Below are positions 25,601 to 36,435 of a stretch of 64,000 nt of DNA, in pieces. Each line of letters opens with the position of its first letter. Positions within the stretch are counted from its first letter, which is position 1. The stretch covers positions 18,491,825 through 18,555,824 of the forward strand of contig JANVCC010010406.1 of the NCBI GenBank assembly GCA_025345505.1. Reading direction: 5' to 3'. This DNA comes from Todiramphus chloris collaris (taxonomy: Eukaryota > Chordata > Aves > Coraciiformes > Alcedinidae). The notes beneath the pieces are model-generated. The model saw nothing but the letters and a program-made list of their open reading frames with translations. It was not told the origin of the DNA and made no database searches. The translations under genes were made by a program, and so were the position numbers.

Positions 25601-28600
25601 AGCAGAGCAGCTGTGTAGCCAGCAATCATACAAGCCTTGTTGTCACATCAGCGTCTAAAACCAGTGCAAAACTTTTCTTAGAAACCTGTAGTATGAGGTC
25701 TCTTAATATAATTTAGATACCTAAAGTGCTTGGGTTTTGGTATATTCTTGTTGAAGGTGTTTAATCTCTCATCGCACTAATGCAGACTTCTCTTTCTCTC
25801 TCCCTTCCTGTCTCTCTCAGGATCTCTACAAATCCGCTTTCTTTTATTTTGAAGGCATCTTTTATAATGACAAAAGATACCCCGAGTGCAGGGATCTGAG
25901 CAGGTACAGTATTTGTAAAGGACTAGGGAAAACCTTAAGGGAAAGGAAATGTATTTAGTTTTGTTTACAATTCTTTGTGTTTTAAAACTGGAATGTTTAG
26001 TGTATGAAGCTAGAATGGCCTTTTCTTGCTATGCCTTCAAGTTGAGTTTATTTTTACATAGAAGTTTAACTTTACTTGCTCTCCTAATTCCTTCCACTCC
26101 CCTTCTGAAAAGGTTATGAATGGGTTTTTTTTTTCCTGCAAATCCTGTTTTGCTCTGTTGGGATGGTATTGGTGTGACGAGTGCTAGTCTTTACTGACTT
26201 TTTAAGTGCCCTCCCTTAAGTGTTGGTGATGACTACCAAAAGACTTGCCACTGAGGCGTAAGATGGGTCAGAAAGACAAAACGGTGAGCTGGATGGAATT
26301 CAGTTGCTCTGCGCAGTCTTGAAAATACACTGAGTGACTTCATGGTAAAGTCAACAAGGGAACTGTGTGACTCTGGGGAAAAGAAATCTGAGACGACATT
26401 ACCAAGAGTCTCAGGTATTCCTTGTTTGAAACTACAGCTCACACTGATTAAGCACAAGTCATATGCATAGTTTATTTTAAGGAAGTGCAGGCTTGTTGAC
26501 ACACTGGTGAGATTTAGGAGATCAAGATGTTAAAATGGATGGTGTGGAAGAGCTGTCAGTTTGGACTCTTCTTGTTCCAGGTTTGGTGTACGATTTCAGA
26601 AAAGTTTATTATTTTACTCCTCTTTCTGCCCATGAGCCACAATTACCTTCATGACCTTCATGGCAGAGCCTGTGATAACATGCACAGTTTTTGTAAGCGA
26701 AATGCTGTCTATGAAGGGATGTGATAAATAGCCAAGAAATAATTGCAGCAGTGGCTAGTACCCTTCCAGTGATAAGTTTTGGAAAGGCAAGTGTGCAGTT
26801 GTCAACTACATGTTTCTCCTTACCATAAACAAACAAAAACACAAATGAAAACTTCGTAATACTCTAAAACAAAGTTACTGACCAAGCAAGTAAAAATTAC
26901 TTGGTGTTAACTTTAATTACTGGAATGTTTGAGAAGTGGTGTGCTGCAAACAGCCTGTCCCAGATTGGTACCCTCGGGAGCATGCACTGACTAGAACTCA
27001 TTGGGAAGCTGCCTGCTGGGCATTTAAAGGCAGGTGTTCCACAAGAGCAGTGCACAGTTCTGTAGGGTTGTGGTGTTACCTTAAATTATTACAAAGTGTT
27101 GCGAGCTGTTTTGATTTCTGTCTTTTTAACCGTGTTCCAGTGAAGGGTTTTGCATGTCCCCCATGGTCTTCCTTTTCTGTTCATTCACAGTCTATAGCAT
27201 TGGTGTGCTGATGACCTTTCTGTTTTCAGAACAATTATTGAATGGTCAGAATCTCATGATAGAGGCTATGGAAATCTTCAGTCTGTTAAAATGGAGGACT
27301 ACACATTTAATGATTTGTTCCTCAAAATTGGCTTTCCGTACCTTTTCTGCCACCAAGGGGACTGTGAGCATATCATTATCATCACAGATATAAGGTAAGT
27401 TACTGCTCTTTAGGAGTCCTTCGGCAGTTGAAAACAAACATTCTGTGGACGCACTTCAGACATGAAATGCAGAATATTTGTTAGACTAACTTCAGGATTA
27501 CTGCATTATCTTCTGCAGAGCTTCCTGTACATAAGGCTACCTCTGTAAGGGAGAAAGTAATCTCCCTTGCATTTTTTTTTTAATGGTTTGTTTGCATAAA
27601 GATCCTGCTTTCTAACTAGCATGGCATGACTGTAGTATGGGAAGAATGGCACCCACAGTGAAAAGATCTTTGTGTGCAAAGCCAGTGTGTGGCAGATTTA
27701 CATACTGAGTCTGGAGCACCAGGGAGCAAAATGCTGTTGATGGCTCTGGCTGGAGTCAACTGGACTTGTTAGTTTACACTTGATGCTAAGGAACAGGAAC
27801 TGAAAAGAAAACAGAGGGGTGGAAATAGCGGTCTGAGGTGGATAGACAAGGGAGAGGAGGAAGTGATAGTGGTTGTGAGGAGGCAATGACATCAACAGTA
27901 GAGTTATTGTGCATACTCTGCTTAGTACATCACTGGGTAGTGAGAGCTTTCTGTAACGACACATCAGTTTCAGTTCCCAGAAGCCTCATGTACCTGTGTG
28001 TTGTTAATAAATGGTGCCTCCCAAGAGGAGTGCAACCCAAAGAAGGGCACAGGTGTTGTATGTAGATGATCTCAGGATTATGAGTCTCTAAACATTTGTC
28101 TGGTGCTGGTTTTGCTGTTAGTCTAGTTGGACATAAAAACTTTGAAAAGACCATCCAATTAGATGGTGTGAAGACTTCTGAGTTATTACATAAACTGAGT
28201 TTAATCCTGGCCTATGAGTTAATCCTGACCTAATTGAGTTTAATCCTGACCTATCCATTGATGGATGCTGCAACTAGTAGTCTGTCTTCAGGTCTTCATC
28301 TCTGTTAAGAAATGCTAAGCAGAAGTCTAGTCATCTCTTACACAGGAATTTAGGTCATGCCATATCTTCAATATGAATGCTTATGTTCAGATAAATCCAA
28401 AGATAACAGAGTCTGTATTGTATTTTATGTGTTTATCTATTTCCCTCAAGGCTCATTCATCGTGATGACTGCCTGGACAGGAGCCTCTATCCCTTGCTAA
28501 TCAAGAAACACTGGTTATGTACCAGAAAATGTTTTGTGTGCAAAATGTATACAGCCAGGTATGTGATGGTTTTGATCCTTTTGAGTTGTTTTCTTACATA

Positions 28601-30456
28601 AGTGTTTCCAGGTGCTGCTACTTACTGTTTTAAATAAATAAATAAATAAAAATCAAAGCTCAGTATTGTATTTGATAGAGCGTGTGAATGATCTTCATGC
28701 AAGTGTTCTGAAATCTTACTCTTCCTCTGCCCAGGAAAAGGCCTCCTGCAGGTAGTGTTTATTTGGAGGCGGTGATTCAGAATGATCAAAAGAGCTGAAA
28801 AGATAAAGAGGTTAATTATTTGGCTCAGGTTCTTTTGCATACATGGAGCTCAGTTCTCCATCAGTTACTTTTTAAAATCTTACTTTTGCGGGAAAATGCT
28901 GCATTTTTCTCCTATGAAAGATGTGTGATTTAAATTAATTTGTCAGAAGTCATAGAGAGCTTTCATTACGTGTAACATCTAAGTAGGGGGAAGTACGGAT
29001 CTGTCCAAGGTTAATATAGTAAAATCTAGAGATTTTTTTAAAGGCATGTAGCTTTTCCCACAGGTAAACTCCTACCTTCCACCTGAAAACTCTGTGCTTT
29101 GTAGCTGTACTTGAAGGAACTTTATGTGATGCACAAATTTTCTGCAGTTAGTAGAGCAGAATGTGAATTGAGTGCTCTTTATGCACTTAGTGCTGTTTAC
29201 TTGGACATGAGAAAGTCTTTCAATAGGCAAAACAGAAATTTCTCTAAAGGAGTGCTGTGGGCCAGGCTAAGCTCACTGATTTTAAAGTCTAAATGATTTA
29301 TATACACACACTGCCCTTTTTTTCCTCCAGGGCAACTTACACTCAGCCTCCATTTGACATAGCAGCTGTGTCCTTGTTATCTTGCTTGTTTGTCTTCAGA
29401 CTTCCCTGGAATCAGTCAAAGAGACAATCCCCTTGTGATGGGAGCTCATCCTAGTGTTCCTAGCAGAGACATTTCATCAATGCCTTCACAAGTGGCTATA
29501 AACTGTGAGGCATGTGGCCATAAGGGAAGGTGGAGCCAAAGGGTCAAGTGTGGGGGGAAGGATGGAATGGGGAGGGCATTACCAGAGGTGATGTAAATGC
29601 ATTAAATTAAAACCAGGATTAAGCACTAAGCTTAAGTAGGGAGATGATAAACCATGGATAGCAGAGCTGCTTTGGCTGGCTGTCCTGCAGGTTCTAATCT
29701 GTGCAGATAGCATCTTTAATCAGTAGAGGCCTTGAGCTGTCGTGGCCTCTGAGTGCCATAAATTAATTGCTCGGTGACATGGCTGGCCCTCCTTTTACTG
29801 GTAGGTGTGTGCATGTCAACTTCAGTACTTCCTGGAATCTGCAGCAGTCCTTTCCTTTTCTTGCTTGCATCAACCAGTCCCTTCTGTTAGACTTGTGCAT
29901 GGATTTGGTTATTACTCAGTGTGGTTCATGTCAGTCACGTGACTGCTGTATATCAGTTTCTTACGTTAAGGGAACACAGATTTATGACTTAAATGGCCAT
30001 CGGGTGGACAGAAGAATCCTGTCAGGTTTTTCATTTGGTTAAGCATTGTACGAGCTACGCAGGTTTGAGGAGTTGGTCAGGAGGTGCTGCTGTGGCAGTG
30101 TGAGGCAGCAGCTAACTCCGAAGGGGTGAGGAGGTTGGGAAGGAGCTGCCTGCCTAGGGTGGGAGATAGGCAGTATAGGTAGTGCCTGGTCAGCGTAACA
30201 TTACTGATGTTTGTTGCTGCCACCCTCAACTCTGAGTAAGATGTTGAGATGTTTTGTCACAAGTGCTTTGGACTTACATAGAAAGTGCTTCTGTTTTGTA
30301 ACCTGCAGGTGGGTGACCAACAACGACAGTCTGGCACCAGAGGATCCGTGTTTCTTCTGTGACATTTGTTTTCGGATGCTCCATTATGATGCAGAAGGTG
30401 ATAAACTGGGGGAGTTTCTTGCATATCCTTACGTTGATCCTGGGATTTTCAACTGA
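10337..30456 (+). CDS. SNAPC3: SNAPC3, snRNA-activating protein complex subunit 3 (SNAP50), 9 coding exons
   Basis: The spliced product is 380 residues from nine exons: 10337-10557, 17340-17417, 18600-18684, 20053-20157, 20687-20836, 25821-25903, 27230-27394, 28451-28558 and 30309-30456. All junctions are GT-AG and every phase joins without a frame break. The protein matches vertebrate SNAP50 along its length and is strongest over the C-terminal half. Cysteines and histidines sit in the family's zinc-binding pattern: CHQGDCEH at 281-288, H299/C303, KCFVC at 322-326 and PCFFCDIC at 345-352. The family works in the nucleus in SNAPc, which binds the proximal sequence element of RNA polymerase II and III snRNA genes. 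The ATG at 10337 has a strong context (GCGGCCATGG), and an in-frame TGA lies upstream at 10256-10258. The human protein is about 411 residues; the difference is mainly a shorter, alanine-rich N-terminus here. Confidence 0.97.
13144..13183. repeat. (TA)n/(TG)n microsatellite
   Basis: About 40 bases of alternating TA and TG dinucleotides in SNAPC3 intron 1. Confidence 0.9.
17004..17037. repeat. Perfect 17-bp tandem duplication
   Basis: AAAGTCAAATGTTATTT occurs twice with no gap (17004-17020 and 17021-17037), about 300 bases upstream of SNAPC3 exon 2. Confidence 0.95.
17340..17417 (+). CDS. SNAPC3: SNAPC3 coding exon 2
   Basis: 78 bases between CCTAG and GTATGT, completing codon 74. It encodes an acidic linker ([19 protein letters not shown]), the counterpart of the human acidic segment. 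Both phases fit the neighbouring exons. Confidence 0.93.
18600..18684 (+). CDS. SNAPC3: SNAPC3 coding exon 3
   Basis: 85 bases ending at ATG|GTAAGT. It contains the highly conserved block [12 protein letters not shown], typical of SNAP50 across vertebrates. Confidence 0.96.
19332..19355. repeat. Short perfect inverted repeat
   Basis: CATGGCTTG and its exact reverse complement CAAGCCATG are separated by CACAAG. It could form a small hairpin in the intron 3 RNA. Confidence 0.9.
20053..20157 (+). CDS. SNAPC3: SNAPC3 coding exon 4
   Basis: 35 codons, phase 0 at both ends, from ESHAIGKRP to YPVIFQK. The acidic EEGELLL turn and YPVIF are conserved family positions. Confidence 0.96.
20687..20836 (+). 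CDS. SNAPC3: SNAPC3 coding exon 5
   Basis: 50 codons, phase 0 at both ends. It contains [14 protein letters not shown] and [12 protein letters not shown], among the most conserved SNAP50 segments, and ends in APEHISK|GTAAAA. Confidence 0.97.
21347..22320 (-). mobile_element. CR1 LINE, minus sense, with decayed end of ORF2
   Basis: The left edge ATCACAGAACAGTTGAGCTTGGAGGG is the reverse complement of a CR1 3' end. On the minus strand a partly open frame (22132-21740) gives [26 protein letters not shown] and [17 protein letters not shown], the conserved C-terminal part of CR1 ORF2. The copy is 5'-truncated and lies antisense to SNAPC3. Confidence 0.93.
23255..23580 (+). mobile_element. CR1 LINE ORF2 fragment, plus sense
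   Basis: Encodes remnants such as [20 protein letters not shown] followed by decayed REVI and ALVRPHL-like sequence, with frameshifts and stops. It stops near 23580 without a CR1 3' end. The missing downstream part may be the fragment at 25235-25505. Confidence 0.85.
23842..24181. repeat. Long T-rich tract containing an assembly gap
   Basis: Poly-T (26 T at the left) interrupted by G and A, then a block of 100 N (23966-24065), then more T runs to 24181. The placeholder length of 100 means the true size is unknown. Low-complexity sequence probably stopped assembly here. Confidence 0.9.
24605..25131 (+). mobile_element. ERV LTR, plus sense
   Basis: Phrases typical of a common songbird LTR occur in order: TGTCTGGGATGGAGTTAAC, CAGCATTTTGACTACTGCTGAGCAGTGCTTGCACAGTGTC (spread over about 24707-24750), GACCCAAACTGGCCAAAGGGA, ATGACGTTGTGCTCAGCAATAAGAGC (CRE-like and altered TATA region), then GTCAAGGTTGACA at the end. 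No clear target duplication was found, so the left boundary is approximate. It may extend a little further left. Confidence 0.75.
25235..25505 (+). mobile_element. CR1 LINE 3' end, plus sense
   Basis: Translates to [17 protein letters not shown] and then [18 protein letters not shown] across a frameshift, the extreme C-terminus of CR1 ORF2. The 3' UTR motif CATCTCTGGAGGTCCCTTCC and a decayed ATTCTCTGATTCCATGATTC tail follow. Confidence 0.93.
25821..25903 (+). CDS. SNAPC3: SNAPC3 coding exon 6
   Basis: 83 bases after a strong CT-rich acceptor tract. It encodes [19 protein letters not shown] and CRDLS, then splits the next arginine codon at AG|GTACAG. Confidence 0.97.
27230..27394 (+). CDS. 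SNAPC3: SNAPC3 coding exon 7
   Basis: 165 bases encoding residues 241-295 and part of 296. It includes the [13 protein letters not shown] block and the first zinc-ligand cluster, CHQGDCEH. It ends at AAG|GTAAGT. Confidence 0.97.
28197..28254. repeat. Three-copy tandem repeat of about 19 bp
   Basis: GAGTTTAATCCTGGCCTAT, GAGTTAATCCTGACCTAA (then TT) and GAGTTTAATCCTGACCTAT lie head to tail. Confidence 0.92.
28451..28558 (+). CDS. SNAPC3: SNAPC3 coding exon 8
   Basis: 108 bases encoding the middle of the zinc region, HRDDCLDR then [11 protein letters not shown]. The arginine codons at both ends are split across introns. Confidence 0.97.
28631..28650. repeat. (AAAT)n microsatellite
   Basis: TAAATAAATAAATAAATAAA, five tetranucleotide units in SNAPC3 intron 8. 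Confidence 0.9.
30309..30456 (+). CDS. SNAPC3: SNAPC3 terminal coding exon with stop
   Basis: Encodes [20 protein letters not shown] and the conserved tail [15 protein letters not shown], with TGA at 30454-30456. It carries the last CxxC-type zinc ligands. The 3' UTR follows directly. Confidence 0.98.
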
Positions 30457-30764
30457 AACTGATGCAAGCCAGACTGAATTCAGTGAACTATGTGGGTTCA
30501 TCTGTTGCTCTGGCTGTTAAAACCACTGGACAGCTTGAGTTTTCAATGTACTGCTGGGCTTTGAGTTAGGCTTTTAATCCTTTCCCCTGAGGTGGAAGGA
30601 GCCTTTTGCACTTGAAGTCTTTCTGGTGAGCTTTTCTGATTTTCTGATTCATTGTCAAAGGTAAGTTAGCATGGAAGATTATGCTCAGACATCTATTTTA
30701 GTCAGATACATTTCTTAATACACTGTGACAGCAACACAGTAGTTTGGAGACTGTGGACTCTGAA

Positions 30765-30770
30765 AATAAA
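30765..30770 (+). terminator. Candidate SNAPC3 polyadenylation signal (AATAAA), proximal
   Basis: Canonical AATAAA about 310 bases after the SNAPC3 stop. Two more AATAAA hexamers, at 31408-31413 and 31616-31621, are each followed by T/GT-rich sequence and could produce a longer 3' UTR. Which is used cannot be told from sequence. Confidence 0.6.
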
Positions 30771-31407
30771 GATGTTTAAAAAGAGAATACCTTGCAAGAA
30801 GCAGCTGTGATTTTGAGAAGTCCAAGTCTCTTGTTAACCTCAAAGGATGTGAATGTGATCTTTGGGCATCTTACCTTGAAAAACCTGGTCGTGACCGTCT
30901 CTGAACAAGGGTGGATAGCACTGAGATTGTGGGGAGAAGACTGCATTCTGGGAGAGAAAACCAGAGTGCTTGTTACTTCCAAGGTCTTTCCTGCAAAAGG
31001 GGTTTCTTACATCTGTAAGCTACTGCTGTCCCTGTGCTCTGACTCCGAGGACCGAATCCATGAAGAGTGAACTACATTTCACTTACTATGAATTGTAACC
31101 TACCTTTCAAATAGCTTTGTTAACTGTCTAGAGTGTGCGTAGTTTTAATTGTTCACAAAGTAGTGCTCATTGTTTACTTCTTTTTTTGTATCATTGTTAT
31201 TCTAAGTATTGTTTATTATGAAAATGTGACCAATTTGTACTTGCTAATCTGATGTTGAGACTCCACTTGCTGAGACAGAATACACTTACCTAGTGCCTTG
31301 CTTTTTAAAGTCATCTGGAGTTCAGAGGATTGTGATGGAGATCTTGGCTGTTTAAGAAAGCTAGCAGCGCTTGCTGCTTTTCTTTTGAAAGTTTCATCAA
31401 GTTCTTA

Positions 31408-31621
31408 AATAAAGCCTTTTTGGGTTCTTGTAAAAGACAGCGTGACTCTGATAACCTGCGTACGGAAATGTATTTGACAAAGTGATTTCTATTCAGTTCC
31501 TGTACGTACTTGATTATCTTGGATGTCTTCAAACAAAAGTGTCTTAAGCATTTGCAGGACTCCATTCATGACTCATATATTTGACTGCTTTCCAGTGGTG
31601 TTATTAGGTCATGTAAATAAA
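31408..31621 (+). terminator. Two distal candidate SNAPC3 polyadenylation signals
   Basis: AATAAA at 31408-31413 is followed by CCTTTTTGGGTTCTTG. AATAAA at 31616-31621 is followed by a T-rich and then GT-rich stretch. Both resemble real cleavage regions more than the proximal site does. Confidence 0.45.
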
Positions 31622-34600
31622 AATCTTTTTTCAGGACAAAAACAGAGGTGAATTTTTGGTAGTCTGTTAAGTCAGCCAGCTGTTGACCTGTCTGTTTTGG
31701 AAGCAAGAGTAGTGAACCAAGCACGTGTAAAGCAGGTGGTGGTAGTTCTCTTCTCTTTCAGGAATCTGCAGAGGAGAGTGGGCCCTGCCCTCCTCAGCTG
31801 GCATCAGTTAAAGGGTGAGGGATGGACTGCTTGTGGTGCTGTGGCAGCAGCTGCTTTAAAGTTTCCCTGCAATACAACTCTGCTTGCAGCTTGAGTATTT
31901 GCCTCATGAGTTGCTACTTTCCACATTTTCCTCAACCTCTTTCATCTGTCTCCTGGTAACATACAGGCTTCCCCGTTCTCTTCAGTATTGGAAGGGAGAT
32001 CATTTAGACAGCTGGAATAATTTCTACATCTATTGTTTGCCTGCTTCGTGGCTTCTTAACGCGGAGTTCTAAGGTGTCAATCAGGAGGTTTTTTTGTGTT
32101 TTGGTTTTTTTTTCTTTAGCAGTAGGGAGAAAGCAGTGGCCAAAATGTAAATTTATTCTTTCATTAAACTGTCTGCCTCAGTGTGCCATCTTTCACCCAG
32201 CCCGTTTACCTTCTTTTGTGTAAAAAGTTATGGTCATTGTATAGCAAAATTTGCATCCAAGTGGATTTAAGAAATTTTGCTAGGGCCAGTCCCATACTTC
32301 CAGTAAGGCAAAGGGAAGCTGGCCACAGTCTGGGTTTGGGACTTGAGTCCATCATGTGCTTAACTACAACACAGAGAAGACTTTGTGTTTGTGTGTTCTG
32401 GTCCTATTGCATATCCACTGATTCAACTTGGGTGACAAATGGAACACAAAGGCTACGTTAAGTCACAGGGTTTAAACATACTTTACTTCCCAGGAGTTGT
32501 CACAAGGCAGGTAGGTCTGGTCTGGATTTAATGTGTCTTTCTGAATGAGTCCTCGGAGTGAAATCCAGCATTGCCCTCAGCTGCCCATTCGTAGTTACAT
32601 TTCTATAACATCAGCTGGGTATTTGAGTTTTGGCTGCTTGTTAAATCCTGTCAGTGTTTCAGTGACCAAAATTTCCAAGTAGCTGTAGTTGCATTTACTT
32701 ACTTGCATTACTGCATGATGGAAAATGTTTATTTATTTATTTTTTAAAAAATAATCCTTGTCTGTTTGATATTTGTTTGGTTTTTTAGGTTTTTTTTTTT
32801 AGGTTTTTTAATTTGTTTTTTTAAGCAAGACAACCAGCAGTTTTGTTACAATAAGATTATAAGGAAGGTGCAATGACTACTTTACAGTCAGTGAAATTCT
32901 GTGAATTTAGGTTACTTCTGGTTTGTAAATGGGCAGTAAATTCAGGCAGTAAAAGCTCAAGCAGCTCAGTGGGTCTATCATGACTTCAGTGACTCGCAGC
33001 ATACCATCAGGAGCTTCATCTCTGCATCCATCTGAACTAATCCCTTGAAGCAGTGGCATGGTTGGCCCAACATGTCTGAAACAGCTGTGAAAGACAGACG
33101 CTTGTTAGCTCATCAACACTTGTGTGAAAACAAGGTGGATCTGGCATACTTGTCGAATATACAGTACCTATTTTTTTTTTTTGTAAAAGTAGTTTTGATA
33201 CAAAGAAAGAGTCAAAACGGGGAAGTACTTAGGTGAGAATTCCTGTTTATGCCCTTACGGAAACTTCTGAGGGTGAAAGTGGAAGGTGTTTGAGGTTTCC
33301 CAAGGCAACAAAATTCACACCGTGCCTATTTGTGTGTACAAATAGCAAAATCCAGTGTACAGTAACTATCTCTGTGTGGAAGCTGAATGAGAACGCTGCT
33401 GTCTGAGGGTGTGGGCGTATGGCCGCGTTAGTGTCTTCCCTCAACAGCAGTCTCTTGTGAAACGCTGGAGGTGGCTAAAACTCAAGATCTGTGTACATCA
33501 AACATCATGGCCACCTGGCAAAGAGAATTCCGTATGGGGAGCTGCTGTTGATCTTCCAAGTTTAACTCGAGGTATGATCATCTTCAAGCTTTGAAGACTG
33601 TTCCGTGTTGGTGTACAAACCATGCCGTTGCGTGCGCACGTGCTCACTATGCACATGAAAAGCCTCGTAAGCCGTTTTAACATTTAGTAGCTACTCACTT
33701 GTTGTACCCTTTGTGTGGGAGATTGCTGTATTCAAAATACTAACGATAGTGCTGCAAATTAAAACTTTTCATTGTTGAGTTTAAACTTACTGTAATTACA
33801 TAAGTGGATTATACTTTGGAAATATAGGTTTCAGTATTTAATAATTAGCTTTCCAAATGCCTGTAGCTTGCTACTTTAATTTCCCAAGGGAGCCACTGTG
33901 TTCCTTCGCGGTGCTACTGCAGCTGAGTGCCACTGTTTCATAGAAAAAGTCACAAGCATGCTTCCTGGAGCAGCAACAGGGAGGCCTTCCCACAGGCAGC
34001 CTTTGTGCCCCTTCCCCCTTTGATTAATAGAGCTGGGAAGAGGGAATAGACAGTTCGAGGCTGCTTGCAGCTTCAGGAAGGAAGGGAGAGTGGAATAGTA
34101 TCAGTCTGTAAATATGCACAAACAGTGTTTTTGTTAAGATGGGTACGGATGCCCATCCATTGACAAATGATAGAGTAATAAGGAATCATTTAAAAACACA
34201 TTTGCATCTATGAAACTCAAAAGTATTCAATATAGTAAAGAAGTCTTTAGAAAGCATGCAGGAAAGAACGTCTGTTGGACAAATGCAGGCTTCATGAATG
34301 GAGTTGCTGGTGAACAGTGTTGTTGAATGTTGAAATAAATTCACGTGACCAAACCAGTAATTCTGGCTCACCTTAACTTTACAAATTATTGACACCAAAA
34401 ATAAAAGATTTACTGTGACAGATTCTGGCAAAATTACATAATATGCTCCCCTCCTCCCCCAACAAAACATTCTAAACTAGCACAGAGCACGGTTTGGAAC
34501 ACAATAAACACAATATTGCTTGGGCAGCGACTACCCACACTACAGTCAAGATTTCAGGCTTCATGTTTTTTCCTGTGCCATTGGTCACTAGCGAGAATTT

Positions 34601-34687
34601 TGTTACTTAAACCAAGCAAGTAAAGAGAAGTTATGGTTATGAGCCTAAAATTATTACACAGTTTACTATTGAAGTCTGTGAGGAAGG

Positions 34688-34743
34688 AAAAAAAAAAGCA
34701 AAAAAAAAAAAAGCAAAAAGGCAGTGCTGGGGAAAAAAAAAAT
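34688..34743. repeat. A-rich simple repeat
   Basis: Adenine runs separated by GC or G/T-rich interruptions over about 55 bases. Confidence 0.85.
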
Positions 34744-35692
34744 ATGTCTTCAGAATTAGGAGACAGCATAAGGAGCAGTTATTTCATAGTACTGCATGAT
34801 TTCAGTGAGAGAAAGCATTATTCTCAAGATAATTGTCACACTCAGATTCTGGAAAACAAGGAAGCCTGGAAGCAGCGCTGAAGTTTCTGACTTTCACCTG
34901 GTTGTGGTGTTGCGTGTTGAAGTTGTTTTTTCCTATTACAGAATGTTTAGCTACTTAAAACAATCCATAAGAGATGAACTGCAAACATTGTACCAGGTCG
35001 TTGAACTTGAAAGGGGGAAAAAGCTGCATGCCTTGTTTTATATATAAGAAATCCCTGTTCTCCATACTACCATGGATAAGGACAAAAGAACAACAAAAAC
35101 CCCGCGCGGGCTCAGTGGTGGCAGCAATTTACAAGCCATGTAAGCAAGAAATAACTCGACTTCCCAGTATTTGACACCATGCTGTTCTGGTCATGCTGCA
35201 ATACTGGAAACTCTTCCTTGTGCAATGTGTGAGCAAACACTTCCTAAGTACTGGCCTCCCAACAGGCTCTGAGGGTAGCTTTCTATGGCTGCCTTGAAGG
35301 TGACACAGTAGAAGGTGATAGACCTGGAATACTGCTACCTTCCCTGGGATCCCGTTGAGATTCTTAGGACTAATTAAACTCTGATTTCTAACCTGTCTGA
35401 AAAGTGCCATTTTCCAGTCAAACAAGTTGTTCCTTGTGATGGTAGGCAAAGTGTGTGCTTCAAGGAAGAATTTTTAGAGGAGCTTGCACCTTGTTTCATT
35501 CACTTCCCTGCCTTTAGGAAATGTTCTTAAAATACCAGTGTTCCTATTCAAATTCACGTTAGAAACCCTTCAGTTAATGCCAAGGCCATAAAACTGAAAC
35601 AGTGCTAAAGCTGGATACTTGTTCTTCCCAAGAATGTTTCTGTCCGTACCAAGTATTATTAAGAACCAGTCTCTCTTTTATCAGTTTAAAAT

Positions 35693-35698
35693 TTTATT
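35693..35698 (-). terminator. Candidate PSIP1 polyadenylation signal, distal
   Basis: AATAAA on the minus strand in an A/T-rich context about 680 bases after the stop. It is the next canonical hexamer noticed downstream on this strand. Confidence 0.4.
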
Positions 35699-36242
35699 TT
35701 CTTAAGATGTTCAAGACAGTGTTTTCCAGCCAGTGTGCATCAACAGGTTCTGTGGGAACACCACGCTTCTTTCTAGTATACTTGTTATACCAAAAGCATA
35801 CCCTAAAGTCACATTGCAGTAAATTGGCACAATGAGTTTTGCAAGAACAGAACTAAACTTATTTGAAAAAAGATTAAGTATACTTGTAACATTAACATTT
35901 TAACGGCTATAAAAACGCTTCTTCCAACTCCTACAAAACACAGTGAAAAGACATCCCCAATAAGAGTTGAAAAAAACTATGCACAAACAGAGGTCAGTAT
36001 CATAGGAAGTGTAGGTTTTATACAAACGAAGCAACTGGGCAGTTAGAAGTATTTACACTTTCTCCTGCTCTTAGCTAGACAAACATACAGCAGTCAGGTA
36101 AAAATATACTATAACTCTAAATCCTGCAACATGTAAGCATTTGTTTTCTAACTGTAATTTTCATCTCTTGAAATGTGTTACTTGTTAATACTGGATAAAA
36201 CTATTGCTGAAAGTGTTTCAATACTTTTAAAGTAAAGGGTCT

Positions 36243-36248
36243 TTTATT
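36243..36248 (-). terminator. Candidate PSIP1 polyadenylation signal, proximal
   Basis: AATAAA on the minus strand about 130 bases after the PSIP1 stop. A second AATAAA at 35698-35693 would give a 3' UTR of about 700 bases. Either or both could be used. Confidence 0.4.
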
Positions 36249-36374
36249 CCACAAAATTTAACTTCAAAATACTATGCTTATAAAATTATTTAATCTTTCA
36301 GCAGTCTATAGATTTCAAATGCAAAACTTAACAATCCTCTTTAATTCGTATTTTAAAAAATTACTCCAGTGGTG

Positions 36375-36435
36375 TCATTTGCTATCAAAGGCAGGATCTT
36401 TTGCTGGCTCTTCAAGCTCACTCTCTTCACACGTC
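36375..36435 (-). CDS. PSIP1: PSIP1 terminal coding exon with stop
   Basis: After TTTCTAG, 19 codons encode [19 protein letters not shown] followed by TGA at 36377-36375. It lines up with the human tail in length and acidic character but with little identity. The reading phase from the preceding exon fits exactly. Confidence 0.85.

Larger units (their letters stand above)
20837..25820 (+). other. SNAPC3 intron 5, repeat-rich
   Basis: 5.0 kb intron holding a minus-sense CR1, a plus-sense CR1 fragment, a T-rich tract with a 100-N gap, an LTR and a second plus-sense CR1 3' end. About 22330-23240 is unassigned AT-rich sequence. Confidence 0.75.
25904..30308 (+). other. SNAPC3 introns 6-8
   Basis: Introns 25904-27229, 27395-28450 and 28559-30308. 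They contain a short three-copy direct repeat (28197-28254) and an (AAAT)n tract (28631-28650). No transposon or conserved exon was recognised. Confidence 0.7.
30457..36374. other. Convergent 3' region between SNAPC3 and PSIP1
   Basis: Holds both 3' UTRs and the spacer between them, 5.9 kb from stop to stop. Low-complexity tracts lie at 32085-32120 and 32730-32825 (T-rich), 33171-33182 (poly-T) and 34688-34743 (A-rich). No CR1 or LTR was recognised, and no coding exon. Confidence 0.65.
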
